A stretch of DNA of 9,008 nt from Ruminococcus flavefaciens (GTDB taxonomy: Bacteria > Bacillota > Clostridia > Oscillospirales > Ruminococcaceae), in the NCBI GenBank assembly GCA_002348905.1, contig DEBW01000064.1, forward strand, positions 12,081 through 21,088, in the 5' to 3' direction. Positions 1-6,041 of the stretch are shown here, piece after piece. The notes under the pieces are model-generated. The model saw only the letters and a program-made list of their open reading frames with translations. It had not been told where the DNA came from and made no database searches. Both the position numbers and the translations under genes were made by a program. Numbering within the stretch: the first letter of the stretch is position 1; the number at the start of each line of letters is the position of its first letter.

Positions 1-965
1 TCGTTCTTCATAACGCCGTTAGCCTTGATAGCCTGATTGATGTGGTGGAGAAGAGTCATATTCTCAGGATCCATGAGGTTGTCGATACGGAATGCCTGTT
101 CAGCCTTCTTTACACCACGCTGAGTGATAGTAGCAGTCTTAGCCTTTTCGTCTATGATATAGTCAGCAGTCTCGTTTATAGTATCCTGGTCAGCCTTGTC
201 GTCCATTTCTACAACAGTTGTAGGAGTGAGCATCTTTGCAAAGCGGTCAGCGATAGAATAAAGCTCAGTTGACTTGTCGCCACGGCCGGAAATGATAAGA
301 GGAGTACGAGCCTCATCAATAAGGATAGAGTCGACCTCATCGACGATAGCGAAGTTAGGCTCACGCTGAACTCTTTCTTCCTTGTGAGTTACCATGTTGT
401 CACGGAGGTAGTCAAATCCAAGCTCATTGTTTGTAGCGTATGTAACATCGCAGAGGTAAGCCTCACGTCTTTCATCGTTGGTGAGTCCGTGGAGGATACA
501 GCCGACGGTAAGACCGAGCCAGCGGAGAACTTTACCCATTTCCTCTGCCTGAGTTTTAGCAAGGTAATCGTTAACGGTTACAACGTGAACGCCTTTTCCG
601 GTGAGTGCATTGAGATAAGAAGCGACGCAGGCAACGAGAGTTTTACCTTCACCAGTTCTCATTTCAGCGATACGTCCCTGATGAAGAACGATAGCACCGA
701 TTATCTGAACAGGGTAAGGCTTCTTTTCGAGAACACGCCATGCACCTTCTCTGACGGTAGCGAGCGCCTCCGGGAGGATATCATCGAGAGTTTCGCCGGC
801 TTCCAGTCTGTCTTTGAATTCCTGTGTCTTAGCCTTGAGTTCAGCATCAGAGAGTTTCTGATACTCCTCATCAAGAGCGAGAACTTTATTCTTAATAGGC
901 TCAATACGTTTTAATTCTCTGTTGGAGTAAGCGTTTGCGCCGAAAATACTTTTAAATATACCCAT
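1..965 (-). CDS. secA: Preprotein translocase ATPase SecA (N-terminal 321 residues, cut by window edge)
   Basis: SecA is the cytosolic motor that uses ATP to push unfolded preproteins through the SecYEG channel. Reading leftward from the ATG at 963-965 gives MGIFKSIFGANAYSNRELKR, a typical SecA start. The first nucleotide-binding fold follows, with the Walker A motif MRTGEGKT at residues 102-109, VVTVNDYLAK near 128-137, the YATNNELGFDYLRDNM stretch at 176-191, and the DEVD Walker B/DEAD motif at 209-212 followed by DEARTPLIISG. The reading frame then enters the preprotein-binding domain and stays open to the left edge, so only about a third of the protein is visible. The start is supported by an AAAGGCGG ribosome binding site 11 nt upstream and by a good promoter. 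The gene appears to begin its own transcript. No key residue is missing in the visible part. Identity is certain from these motifs; whether it is the only secA copy cannot be told here. Confidence 0.97.
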   Translation of the reverse strand, partial: MGIFKSIFGANAYSNRELKRIEPIKNKVLALDEEYQKLSDAELKAKTQEFKDRLEAGETLDDILPEALATVREGAWRVLEKKPYPVQIIGAIVLHQGRIAEMRTGEGKTLVACVASYLNALTGKGVHVVTVNDYLAKTQAEEMGKVLRWLGLTVGCILHGLTNDERREAYLCDVTYATNNELGFDYLRDNMVTHKEERVQREPNFAIVDEVDSILIDEARTPLIISGRGDKSTELYSIADRFAKMLTPTTVVEMDDKADQDTINETADYIIDEKAKTATITQRGVKKAEQAFRIDNLMDPENMTLLHHINQAIKANGVMKN

Positions 966-1029
966 TAGTGTGATTACCGCCTTTACATAAATTTCAAATC
1001 ATCCGGTATTCTGAAATACACATAAATAT

Positions 1030-1058
1030 ATTTTACTACAAAAAGAGTATTTTGTCAA
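1030..1058 (-). promoter_or_regulatory. Sigma-A-type promoter of secA
   Basis: On the minus strand a perfect -35 box TTGACA (1053-1058) is separated by exactly 17 bp from a -10 box TAAAAT (1030-1035). Transcription would start near 1023, giving a leader of about 58 nt before the secA start codon. The AT-rich sequence upstream of the -35 box could aid RNA polymerase binding. No operator-like repeat overlaps the boxes. Confidence 0.75.
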
Positions 1059-1127
1059 TACCTTATTAAAAAGCTTGCATGGAAGCTGTCAGAACTCAGA
1101 TAGCAGAGCTCAGTGATTAGAATCAAG

Positions 1128-1361
1128 CAATAGTTCCAAGAACAAATATATTTCGTGAGAATATTGAGAAAAACTCCGATATATAGCCTTGTATCCAATA
1201 GTCTCAAATGAAACTATTGAATGCACTAAAGTGCTAAGTTTTGGCTGTATATAGGCATTTGTACAATAATCTCATGAGTTTCATCAATAGTCTCAATTGA
1301 GAATATTGAATAACTGCCGATTTATAGCCTTTTGTATCAATAGTCTCAAAATGATTTGTGT
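1128..1361. repeat. Cluster of palindromic CAATAGTCTCA units
   Basis: A 24-bp palindrome with half-site CAATAGTYTCAW occurs at 1196-1219 (four asymmetric positions) and at 1285-1308 (nearly perfect, one mismatched pair). A partial form, CAATAATCTCATGAG, starts at 1264. Only the left half-site survives at 1338-1349. An interrupted form at 1128-1166 runs from CAATAGTTC to TGAGAATATTG. The sequence before the half-site also repeats: CCGATATATAGCC at 1176-1188 corresponds to CCGATTTATAGCC at 1318-1330, each followed by a TTGTAT-type link into CAATAGTCTCAA. The copies are spaced about 70 bp apart, suggesting tandem duplication followed by decay. There is no T-tract after the hairpins on either strand, so they are not standard terminators. 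Apart from the secA promoter and these repeats I see nothing in the 966-1445 gap. Confidence 0.6.
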
Positions 1362-1384
1362 ATTTGGGAAGCATGGAAAATCAT

Positions 1385-1402
1385 GGTCGCCGTCCCTACA
1401 AG
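1385..1402. repeat. Degenerate copy of the TTGTAGGGACGGCG intergenic repeat
   Basis: GGTCGCCGTCCCTACAAG here matches GGACGCCGTCCCTTACAA at 8617-8634 apart from one substitution, one extra T and the final base. The second arm of the palindrome seen at the other locus is missing or unrecognisable. It is therefore a probable relic of the repeat family found between asd and dapA. Confidence 0.45.
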
Positions 1403-1445
1403 CTAACGGCTGATATCTGAGTTCTGAGTTCTCAGCTCTGCGTTC

Positions 1446-2576
1446 TCATCCCTGAAATTTGCTGTAGTTATCGTTTATGAAACGGCTCATGCGGAGGTAG
1501 TATTCCTCATTGAACGGCACGAAAAGGTAAGCCTCGTTCTGGAACTCCTCGCAGTTGTATTTCTCCTCGCCGAAGTATTCGAGAGCCATTCTGTCAACAT
1601 CTTCCGGGTAGCACGGAGAACCCTCATCGGAGTAAAAATCATAGTAGAATGATGCAAACGCCTTGCCTTCCTCGGTGAGTATCTCCTTTGTAAACTCGCC
1701 GTCAAGTGAGTTGATAAGAAAACGGCGTATATCGAGCTTTCCGGAGCGTATCTCTTCCAGTTCGTCAGCAAAGAAGTCAGTGAACTCCTCGTTTATCATT
1801 TCGTGCTCGATGCACCAGCGGAGAAAGGCTGAGATATGGTTTGCAGCGTTGATATCTGATATATCGAGCTGTTTTTCGGTTATCTTTACAGCGTGTTCCT
1901 CAAAGCGGTCGATAAGCTCGAAGGTAGATTCATCGACAACAGGGGAGCGGTCAACATCCACAACAGGATCAAGCTCCTTGCCGAACCTGTCGAGCAGAGC
2001 ATCCGTGCCGTGGTCTATCTTGTAGCGCATCTCAGCGTCATACAGAGGGATGACCTGATAGAAGTTTATCTCGTCATCGTCACTGAGCTTACAGACGGAA
2101 GCATCATCTCCAAAAGCAGTACCAAGCAGAAGAGCGGAGGAAAGTTCGGTATTCGGAGCAAAAGGAGTGCTGTAGTCAACGGAGTGTCCCCAGCCGAGCC
2201 ATGTATGGTTCACTACGGGCAGGTGAGCAAGACGGTTGAGAAGCTCAACAGGCCACATAGTTTCAGGGGTTTCCTCATCGAAATTCCAGTTTGACGGCAG
2301 ACAAAGCACGAGTTCGGCACGGTCGAGTTTTTTTCCTGCCAGTTCTTCCGGTACGTCCATATGATGAGCACCAAGTCCCATAGTGACAAGGGTATAGAAA
2401 CGGTTCTCACTGTCGGGAGGTATCACTGCTATATCCACTTGTATGCCGTAAGGCTCTCTGTCACGGAAAACTTTCGGAAAGTCACCGTATTCCTTGGTTA
2501 TATGGTCTTCAAGTTTGTCAAGCTGTTCAGCAGTATAAAGCTCAGGAGCATTATTTTTTGCATTATTCTTATTCAT
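1446..2576 (-). CDS. SUFU (suppressor of fused) domain protein
   Basis: This 376-residue soluble protein has an N-terminal SUFU-family domain at about residues 25-205. The recognisable blocks are ITKEYGDFPKVF (26-37), VDIAVIPP (47-54), YTLVTMGLGAHHM (61-73), ELVLCLPSNW (88-97), LAHLPVVNHTWLGWGHS (116-132) and EINFYQVIPLYDAEM (169-183). In animals SUFU regulates Gli factors. In bacteria the family is known as a candidate immunity protein in polymorphic toxin systems, but its role here is unproven. Residues 240-376 form a second acidic region with AANHISAFLRWCIEHEM (244-260) that I cannot assign. The protein has no signal peptide or membrane segment. The start is fixed by AAGGGAGG six nt before the ATG. 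It is the last gene of the leftward cluster, 36 nt after the coiled-coil gene, and no toxin gene is visible nearby. The SUFU call is strong; the function is open. Confidence 0.85.
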   Translation of the reverse strand: MNKNNAKNNAPELYTAEQLDKLEDHITKEYGDFPKVFRDREPYGIQVDIAVIPPDSENRFYTLVTMGLGAHHMDVPEELAGKKLDRAELVLCLPSNWNFDEETPETMWPVELLNRLAHLPVVNHTWLGWGHSVDYSTPFAPNTELSSALLLGTAFGDDASVCKLSDDDEINFYQVIPLYDAEMRYKIDHGTDALLDRFGKELDPVVDVDRSPVVDESTFELIDRFEEHAVKITEKQLDISDINAANHISAFLRWCIEHEMINEEFTDFFADELEEIRSGKLDIRRFLINSLDGEFTKEILTEEGKAFASFYYDFYSDEGSPCYPEDVDRMALEYFGEEKYNCEEFQNEAYLFVPFNEEYYLRMSRFINDNYSKFQG

Positions 2577-2612
2577 ATTTTACCTCCCTTTTTCAGTTGA
2601 TATAAGCCGTTC

Positions 2613-3254
2613 TTACGGTTTGATAAGACGGTCTATTTTATCTGAAAGTTCACTTATTTTACGGTTTAGCTGAGCGTTTTCAGCGAGAATTTTTTCAAGA
2701 AGCTGGTTTGTTGCAGCAAGCTGTGAAGCTATATCACTGCTTCCGGCAGAAGCTTCTTTCCTTGCGAGCATTTCTTTTTTCAGGAGCTTTTCAACGATAT
2801 TGCGGAAGCTTACAAAGTCTAAGTTTATGGACTTATCTTCGCTCATAGTCTTAACAGTCATGCTGTTCTTGAAAAATCCGAACATGAAGCAGTCGTATGC
2901 ATTGAGAAAGTCGAGACATTCGTTCCTGTCGAAAGAGCCGTTTTCGCTTCCGAGAGCCATTCTGCTCCTGAAATCCTGTATCTGTCTGATGAATCTCTTT
3001 GAATCTGCGGATACTTTCGGAGAGTTGAGAACGAGAGTTTTAGCGTGTCTGTAGCACTCGTCACGGTCGTTTTTCTCGTTTTCGAGAGCAGTCACCACAA
3101 GTGCAGAATCGAAGATATTCGACAGCGAAGATACTATTATAGCTGTAGTATCAGGAGAAGCAGAGCTGAAATCCGTCTGACCGATAACAGCAGCGGAGCG
3201 TTCAGTCTGCTCAGCGATGCTCCTGACGAGGTCTTGTTCTGACAGCATTATCAT
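2613..3254 (-). CDS. Hypothetical protein with C-terminal coiled coil
   Basis: I do not recognise this 213-residue protein. It appears cytosolic, with no signal peptide or membrane helix. The first 165 residues are mostly predicted helical by eye, with a Ser/Thr-rich stretch around 28-45. Residues 173-211 carry a heptad pattern of Leu and Ile ending in KISELSDKIDRLIKP, typical of a short oligomerising coiled coil. The start at 3254 lies only 4 nt after the stop codon of the HAD gene, and the overlapping GGGGTGAT would serve as ribosome binding site. A second ATG at 3246-3248 is an equally possible start. The tight spacing implies co-translation with the HAD gene, and the SUFU gene follows 36 nt later. 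It could be a partner or scaffold of a neighbour, but that is only a guess from position. Confidence 0.75.
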   Translation of the reverse strand: MIMLSEQDLVRSIAEQTERSAAVIGQTDFSSASPDTTAIIVSSLSNIFDSALVVTALENEKNDRDECYRHAKTLVLNSPKVSADSKRFIRQIQDFRSRMALGSENGSFDRNECLDFLNAYDCFMFGFFKNSMTVKTMSEDKSINLDFVSFRNIVEKLLKKEMLARKEASAGSSDIASQLAATNQLLEKILAENAQLNRKISELSDKIDRLIKP

Positions 3255-3258
3255 GGCA

Positions 3259-3903
3259 TCACCCCAGTATGATACGTGATATATCCTCAGCAGAAACGGC
3301 TATATGGTCAGCGCCTGCGTTTACAAGCTCATCTCTGCCACGGAATCCCCACTGACAGCCGATAGAAGTGATACCGGCGTTTTTAGCGGTCTGAACGTCA
3401 ACATTGCTGTCACCTATCATGAACACTGTATTGTCAGTGTCTGGCAGAGCTTCAAGGATATCATTTATTATTGCAGTATCAGGCTTTTTCGGACGTTCAT
3501 CACAGCCTCCGAGGACTTTTACGAATTCTATATCCGGCAGGAGAGCCTTGATTATCTCACGGGCGAAATCCTGCGGTTTATTTGTAGCAACTGCAAGCTT
3601 TACGCCGTTTTCAGCGAGAACTTCAAGAGTCTCTTTCATGTTCGGGTAGAGCTTTGTCTTGTCGAGGTAGTGAGCGCTGTAGTACTCATCAAAAAGGTCA
3701 TGAAGCTTTTCAAGCTCGTCCTTGTGTTCATCCGGCAGAGCACGTTCACAGAGTTTCTGTATACCATTGCCTACCATGAGTTTGTAAGCTTCGTAGGTAT
3801 GGGTAGGGTATCCGAGCTGAACGAGTCCGTGATTTGTAGCGTCAGCGAGGTCGTAGATAGTATCGGCGATAGTGCCGTCGAGGTCGAAAATAGCAGTGAG
3901 CAT
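3259..3903 (-). CDS. HAD-family hydrolase, phosphoglycolate phosphatase-like
   Basis: This 214-residue HAD hydrolase probably removes phosphate from small phosphorylated metabolites such as 2-phosphoglycolate. Motif I is FDLDGTIADT (residues 6-15) with nucleophile Asp7 and acid/base Asp9. Motif II is Thr107 in VATNKP, motif III is Lys140 in RPKKPDTA, and motif IV is GDSNVDVQTAKNAG (164-177) with the metal-binding Asp165 and Asp169. A cap domain of about 65 residues follows motif I, as in the phosphoglycolate phosphatase group. The frame is open further upstream, but the ATG at 3901-3903 is chosen because AAAGGAG lies 5 nt before it and because the protein then begins directly at the catalytic core. 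The ribosome binding site overlaps the tgt stop codon, so translation is probably coupled to tgt. The family is certain. The substrate is uncertain, because this subfamily also includes pyrophosphatases and other sugar-phosphate phosphatases. Confidence 0.9.
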   Translation of the reverse strand: MLTAIFDLDGTIADTIYDLADATNHGLVQLGYPTHTYEAYKLMVGNGIQKLCERALPDEHKDELEKLHDLFDEYYSAHYLDKTKLYPNMKETLEVLAENGVKLAVATNKPQDFAREIIKALLPDIEFVKVLGGCDERPKKPDTAIINDILEALPDTDNTVFMIGDSNVDVQTAKNAGITSIGCQWGFRGRDELVNAGADHIAVSAEDISRIILG

Positions 3904-3913
3904 GGTAACTCCT

Positions 3914-5044
3914 TTATATTCTTGTAGCGAGAAGCTGAGAGTACTGTCTGCGGAAGTCCTCAAACCTGTCCTCGTCGATAGCTTCACGTATTTTTTCGGT
4001 AAGGGTGTTGTAGAAGTAGAGATTGTGCTGTACGGCAAGTCTGCCGGCGAGCTGTTCGTTAGCCTTGAAAAGGTGTCTGATGTAGGCACGGCTGAAATTA
4101 CGGCAGGTAGGGCAGTCACAGTGTTCATCAACAGGGCGTGGATCAGTCTCGTAGCACTTGTTTCCGAGATGCATTATGCCGTTCCATGTGAAAACGGTAG
4201 CATGACGGGCATTACGGCTTGGCATAACGCAGTCGAACATATCTACACCTCTTGCAACGGCTTCAATTATGTTTGAAGGAGTACCTACGCCCATGAGGTA
4301 ACGAGGCTTATCAACAGGCATAAAGGGTTCAACTACGTCGATTATCCTGTACATCTCGTCGGTGGATTCACCAACTGCAAGACCGCCGATAGCGTAGCCG
4401 TCGAGGTCGAGTTTAGCGATATCCTCCATGTGCTTGATGCGAAGGTCATCGAAAGTCGAGCCCTGATTGATGCCGAAAAGCATCTGATGTTTGTTTATTG
4501 TATCGTGCAGGCTGTTAAGGCGCTCCATTTCGTCCTTACAGCGGTAAAGCCAGCGAGTAGTACGCTCGATAGACTTTGCAACGTAATCGTGAGGAGAAGG
4601 GTTCTCGATACATTCATCGAAAGCCATAGCGATAGTAGAGCCGAGATTTGACTGTATCTGCATACTCTCCTCAGGTCCCATGAATATCCTGTGACCGTCG
4701 ATATGCGAAGCGAAGTAAACGCCCTCCTCCTTTATCTTGCGGAGCTTTGCAAGGGAGAATACCTGAAATCCGCCGCTGTCAGTAAGTATAGGCTTGTCCC
4801 AGTTCATGAACTTGTGAAGTCCGCCCATTTCCTTAACTATCTTGTCGCCCGGACGAAGGTGGAGGTGATAGGTGTTGCAAAGCTCCACCTGAGTTTTAAG
4901 ACCTTTGAGGTCAACAGAAGATATACCGCCCTTGATAGCGGCAGCAGTTCCGACGTTCATGAAGCATGGAGTCTGGAAGCTTCCGTGAACAGTCTCAACA
5001 ACGCCTCTTCTGGCTTTGTTATCTTTTTTTATAAGTGTAAACAT
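3914..5044 (-). CDS. tgt: tRNA-guanine transglycosylase (queuosine biosynthesis)
   Basis: Tgt swaps guanine 34 in the anticodon of tRNAs for Asp, Asn, His and Tyr with preQ1, the committed tRNA step of queuosine formation. At 376 residues it has the normal bacterial length. The substrate-pocket motif TDSGGFQVFS (88-97) contains the conserved Asp89. Asp143 lies in FDEC and GGLAVGE at 220-226. The nucleophile is Asp271 in DMFDCVMPSRNARH. The zinc site is complete with Cys309, Cys311, Cys314 and His340. The start is set by AAGGAG five nt before the ATG. The small membrane-protein gene ends 31 nt upstream and the HAD gene begins 10 nt downstream, so tgt is almost certainly internal to an operon. 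queA lies three genes upstream on the same strand, consistent with a shared pathway. No preQ1 synthesis genes are in the window, so preQ1 may be made elsewhere or imported. Confidence 0.97.
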   Translation of the reverse strand: MFTLIKKDNKARRGVVETVHGSFQTPCFMNVGTAAAIKGGISSVDLKGLKTQVELCNTYHLHLRPGDKIVKEMGGLHKFMNWDKPILTDSGGFQVFSLAKLRKIKEEGVYFASHIDGHRIFMGPEESMQIQSNLGSTIAMAFDECIENPSPHDYVAKSIERTTRWLYRCKDEMERLNSLHDTINKHQMLFGINQGSTFDDLRIKHMEDIAKLDLDGYAIGGLAVGESTDEMYRIIDVVEPFMPVDKPRYLMGVGTPSNIIEAVARGVDMFDCVMPSRNARHATVFTWNGIMHLGNKCYETDPRPVDEHCDCPTCRNFSRAYIRHLFKANEQLAGRLAVQHNLYFYNTLTEKIREAIDEDRFEDFRRQYSQLLATRI

Positions 5045-5057
5045 ATGATCTCCTTGT

Positions 5058-5077
5058 GACTTTTGGTATAAAAAGTC
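5058..5077 (-). other. Small hairpin between membrane-protein gene and tgt
   Basis: GACTTTT (5058-5064) and AAAAGTC (5071-5077) form a 7-bp perfect stem with a 6-nt loop. It overlaps the stop codon of the upstream gene and ends just before the tgt ribosome binding site. It is too weak and AT-rich to be a convincing terminator. It may modulate initiation or mRNA processing, or be chance. Confidence 0.3.
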
Positions 5078-5498
5078 ATTTTAAATAATAGTCTGCAAGA
5101 CCTGTAATAAAAACTACTGCACAACCGGTAACAGCAACACTGTAAACGATGTAAACAGTTGTCATGAGTATCTTATAAGGCTTTGTAACAGTGCAGCCGT
5201 CCTCTGAGAATCTGAATCTTGCCAGCAATGTGAGCGCACCCGTGATAACTCCCATTAATGTCGGTATTATTCCTACGATGAACATAATTATAGCGATAAC
5301 GCCGTATAACAGAAGTATAAGCGGAAGAACAAATATCATGAGCAGGGGATTGTCAAGAGAAGAATCAAATTCGTCACCGAATTCTCCGAAAGCCTGTATG
5401 CAGCAGAATATAACTCCTATACCGCCTAAAAGCTCTATAGCTGACAGTATGATATTGATGATAAATTCAATTTTTATTCTGAGTTTGTCGTTTTTCAT
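5076..5498 (-). CDS. Small four-helix membrane protein of unknown function
   Basis: I do not recognise this 140-residue protein. Four hydrophobic segments are visible at about residues 10-37, 50-72, 73-95 and 109-135, so it is an integral inner-membrane protein. An acidic loop (EFGDEFDSSLDN, 39-50) lies between the first two helices and a short charged loop (RFRFSEDG, 94-101) between the last two. The start is placed at 5498 rather than the upstream in-frame ATG at 5534 because AGGAGG lies 8 nt before it, while the upstream ATG has no ribosome binding site and falls on the candidate promoter. It sits where yajC-like membrane genes often accompany queA-tgt, but the four-helix topology does not match YajC, which has a single helix. 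It is separated from tgt by 31 nt and probably co-transcribed with it. Confidence 0.75.
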   Translation of the reverse strand: MKNDKLRIKIEFIINIILSAIELLGGIGVIFCCIQAFGEFGDEFDSSLDNPLLMIFVLPLILLLYGVIAIIMFIVGIIPTLMGVITGALTLLARFRFSEDGCTVTKPYKILMTTVYIVYSVAVTGCAVVFITGLADYYLK

Positions 5499-5525
5499 GA
5501 TGTGTACCTCCTGTGGTTTTTCTAT

Positions 5526-5554
5526 ATGATACATGAAAAAGGCAGGAAATGCAA
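5526..5554 (-). promoter_or_regulatory. Candidate promoter of the membrane-protein/tgt segment
   Basis: On the minus strand TTGCAT (5549-5554) and TATCAT (5526-5531) are separated by 17 bp. The -10 box matches the consensus at five of six positions and the -35 box at four of six. A perfect TTGACA at 5570-5575 lies upstream but lacks a good -10 partner at 16-18 bp. This promoter would let tgt and the genes after it be transcribed independently of queA. Confidence 0.35.
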
Positions 5555-5577
5555 GATGAAAAGAGTCACTGTCAATG

Positions 5578-5596
5578 TTACAAATGTAATTTACAT
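5578..5596. promoter_or_regulatory. Overlapping palindromes, possible operator
   Basis: TTACA-AA-TGTAA (5578-5589) is a perfect palindrome and overlaps a second perfect one, ATGTAA-T-TTACAT (5584-5596). The block lies just after the PAS gene stop codon and about 24 bp upstream of the candidate promoter at 5526-5554. This is the geometry of a binding site for a dimeric regulator, but no regulator is identified. A simple AT-rich coincidence is possible. Confidence 0.3.
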
Positions 5597-5603
5597 GAAA
5601 AAT

Positions 5604-5978
5604 TCAGTCCATATTGTAAGGCTCGGTCGTGTCAGGCACTCTTGAACGGCACTTGTTGCAGAAGCCGATGAACTCGCCCTTGTCGTTTCTGAGAGCCGAA
5701 ACGTACACATCCATGTTCGTGCTTGTATAGCGGTGAGCGAAAACTCTGTTATTGTCAGGACTTTCCTTGAACCATTCAACGAGCATATCGATCTTGCTCT
5801 GAGTTTCGATATCAAGGAAAATACCAAGCTTTTTTCCTGCAATGCTGTAGCCGCCGTATTCTTTATAGTTCTCAGCAGCGACAGAGTTTATGTAGATTAT
5901 GCGCATATCTTTGTCACAGATAAAAACAGGATCTTCTTCGGTGTCAACATAGCTTTTAAAAAATTCATTCAGTTCCAT
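5604..5978 (-). CDS. Single-domain PAS protein
   Basis: This 124-residue protein is essentially one PAS sensory fold. EEDPVFICDKDMRIIYINSVAAENY (about 14-38) is the typical PAS N-terminal strand pair and helix. GYSIAGKKLGIFLD follows, then a helix with KIDMLVEWF, and finally strands MDVYVSALRNDKGEFIGF. There is no attached kinase, output or DNA-binding domain. From memory, similar stand-alone PAS proteins of this size with a short tail ending in MD are common in Clostridia, where the end of the last strand usually reads like YEKH. Here that place holds a Cys pair, CNKC (107-110), which with Cys21 could respond to thiols or metals; this is speculative. An AGAAGGGA ribosome binding site lies 9 nt before the ATG. 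queA ends 63 nt upstream and the membrane-protein gene starts 105 nt downstream. The ligand and partner are unknown. Confidence 0.8.
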   Translation of the reverse strand: MELNEFFKSYVDTEEDPVFICDKDMRIIYINSVAAENYKEYGGYSIAGKKLGIFLDIETQSKIDMLVEWFKESPDNNRVFAHRYTSTNMDVYVSALRNDKGEFIGFCNKCRSRVPDTTEPYNMD

Positions 5979-6041
5979 AATAATAATTCCCTTCTATTAT
6001 TCTGTCATTTCTCTCTTAGTGCAGAAACTAAAGAAGTCAGC

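Larger units (their letters stand above)
1089..1427. repeat. MITE-like intergenic element bounded by a 14-bp inverted repeat
   Basis: TCAGAACTCAGATA at 1089-1102 recurs as its exact reverse complement at 1414-1427. The match continues inward for CAG after one mismatch. The enclosed 339 bp has no credible gene and contains several AT-rich palindromic units. A second pair, GCAGAGCTCAG (1103-1113) and CTCAGCTCTGC (1431-1441, one mismatch when inverted), lies nearby but is not in a collinear order, so the ends look rearranged or built from short repeated units. I see no clear target-site duplication. A small non-coding mobile element is an inference. A locally grown repeat cluster between secA and the SUFU gene is the alternative. 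Confidence 0.45.

Noticed and set aside
384..914. 176-codon plus-strand open frame opposite secA
   Set aside because: It is antisense to the clear SecA reading frame and the protein has no recognisable features.
1128..1361. CRISPR array
   Set aside because: The repeats are imperfect, palindromic and unevenly spaced, with no uniform unique spacers and no cas genes nearby.
1373..1420. 15-codon micro-ORF starting MENHGRRPYKL
   Set aside because: It is made from the degenerate repeat sequence, has only a weak purine stretch upstream, and nothing supports translation.
1893..2294. 133-codon plus-strand open frame opposite the SUFU gene
   Set aside because: It is antisense to a strongly supported gene and has no domain or ribosome binding site.
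3904..4131. N-terminal extension of the HAD hydrolase by 76 residues
   Set aside because: The extension lies inside tgt in another frame, is Ser/Thr-rich without family resemblance, and the downstream ATG at 3903 has an ideal ribosome binding site.
5499..5534. N-terminal extension of the membrane protein by 12 residues
   Set aside because: The upstream ATG has no ribosome binding site, whereas AGGAGG is correctly placed for the ATG at 5498.
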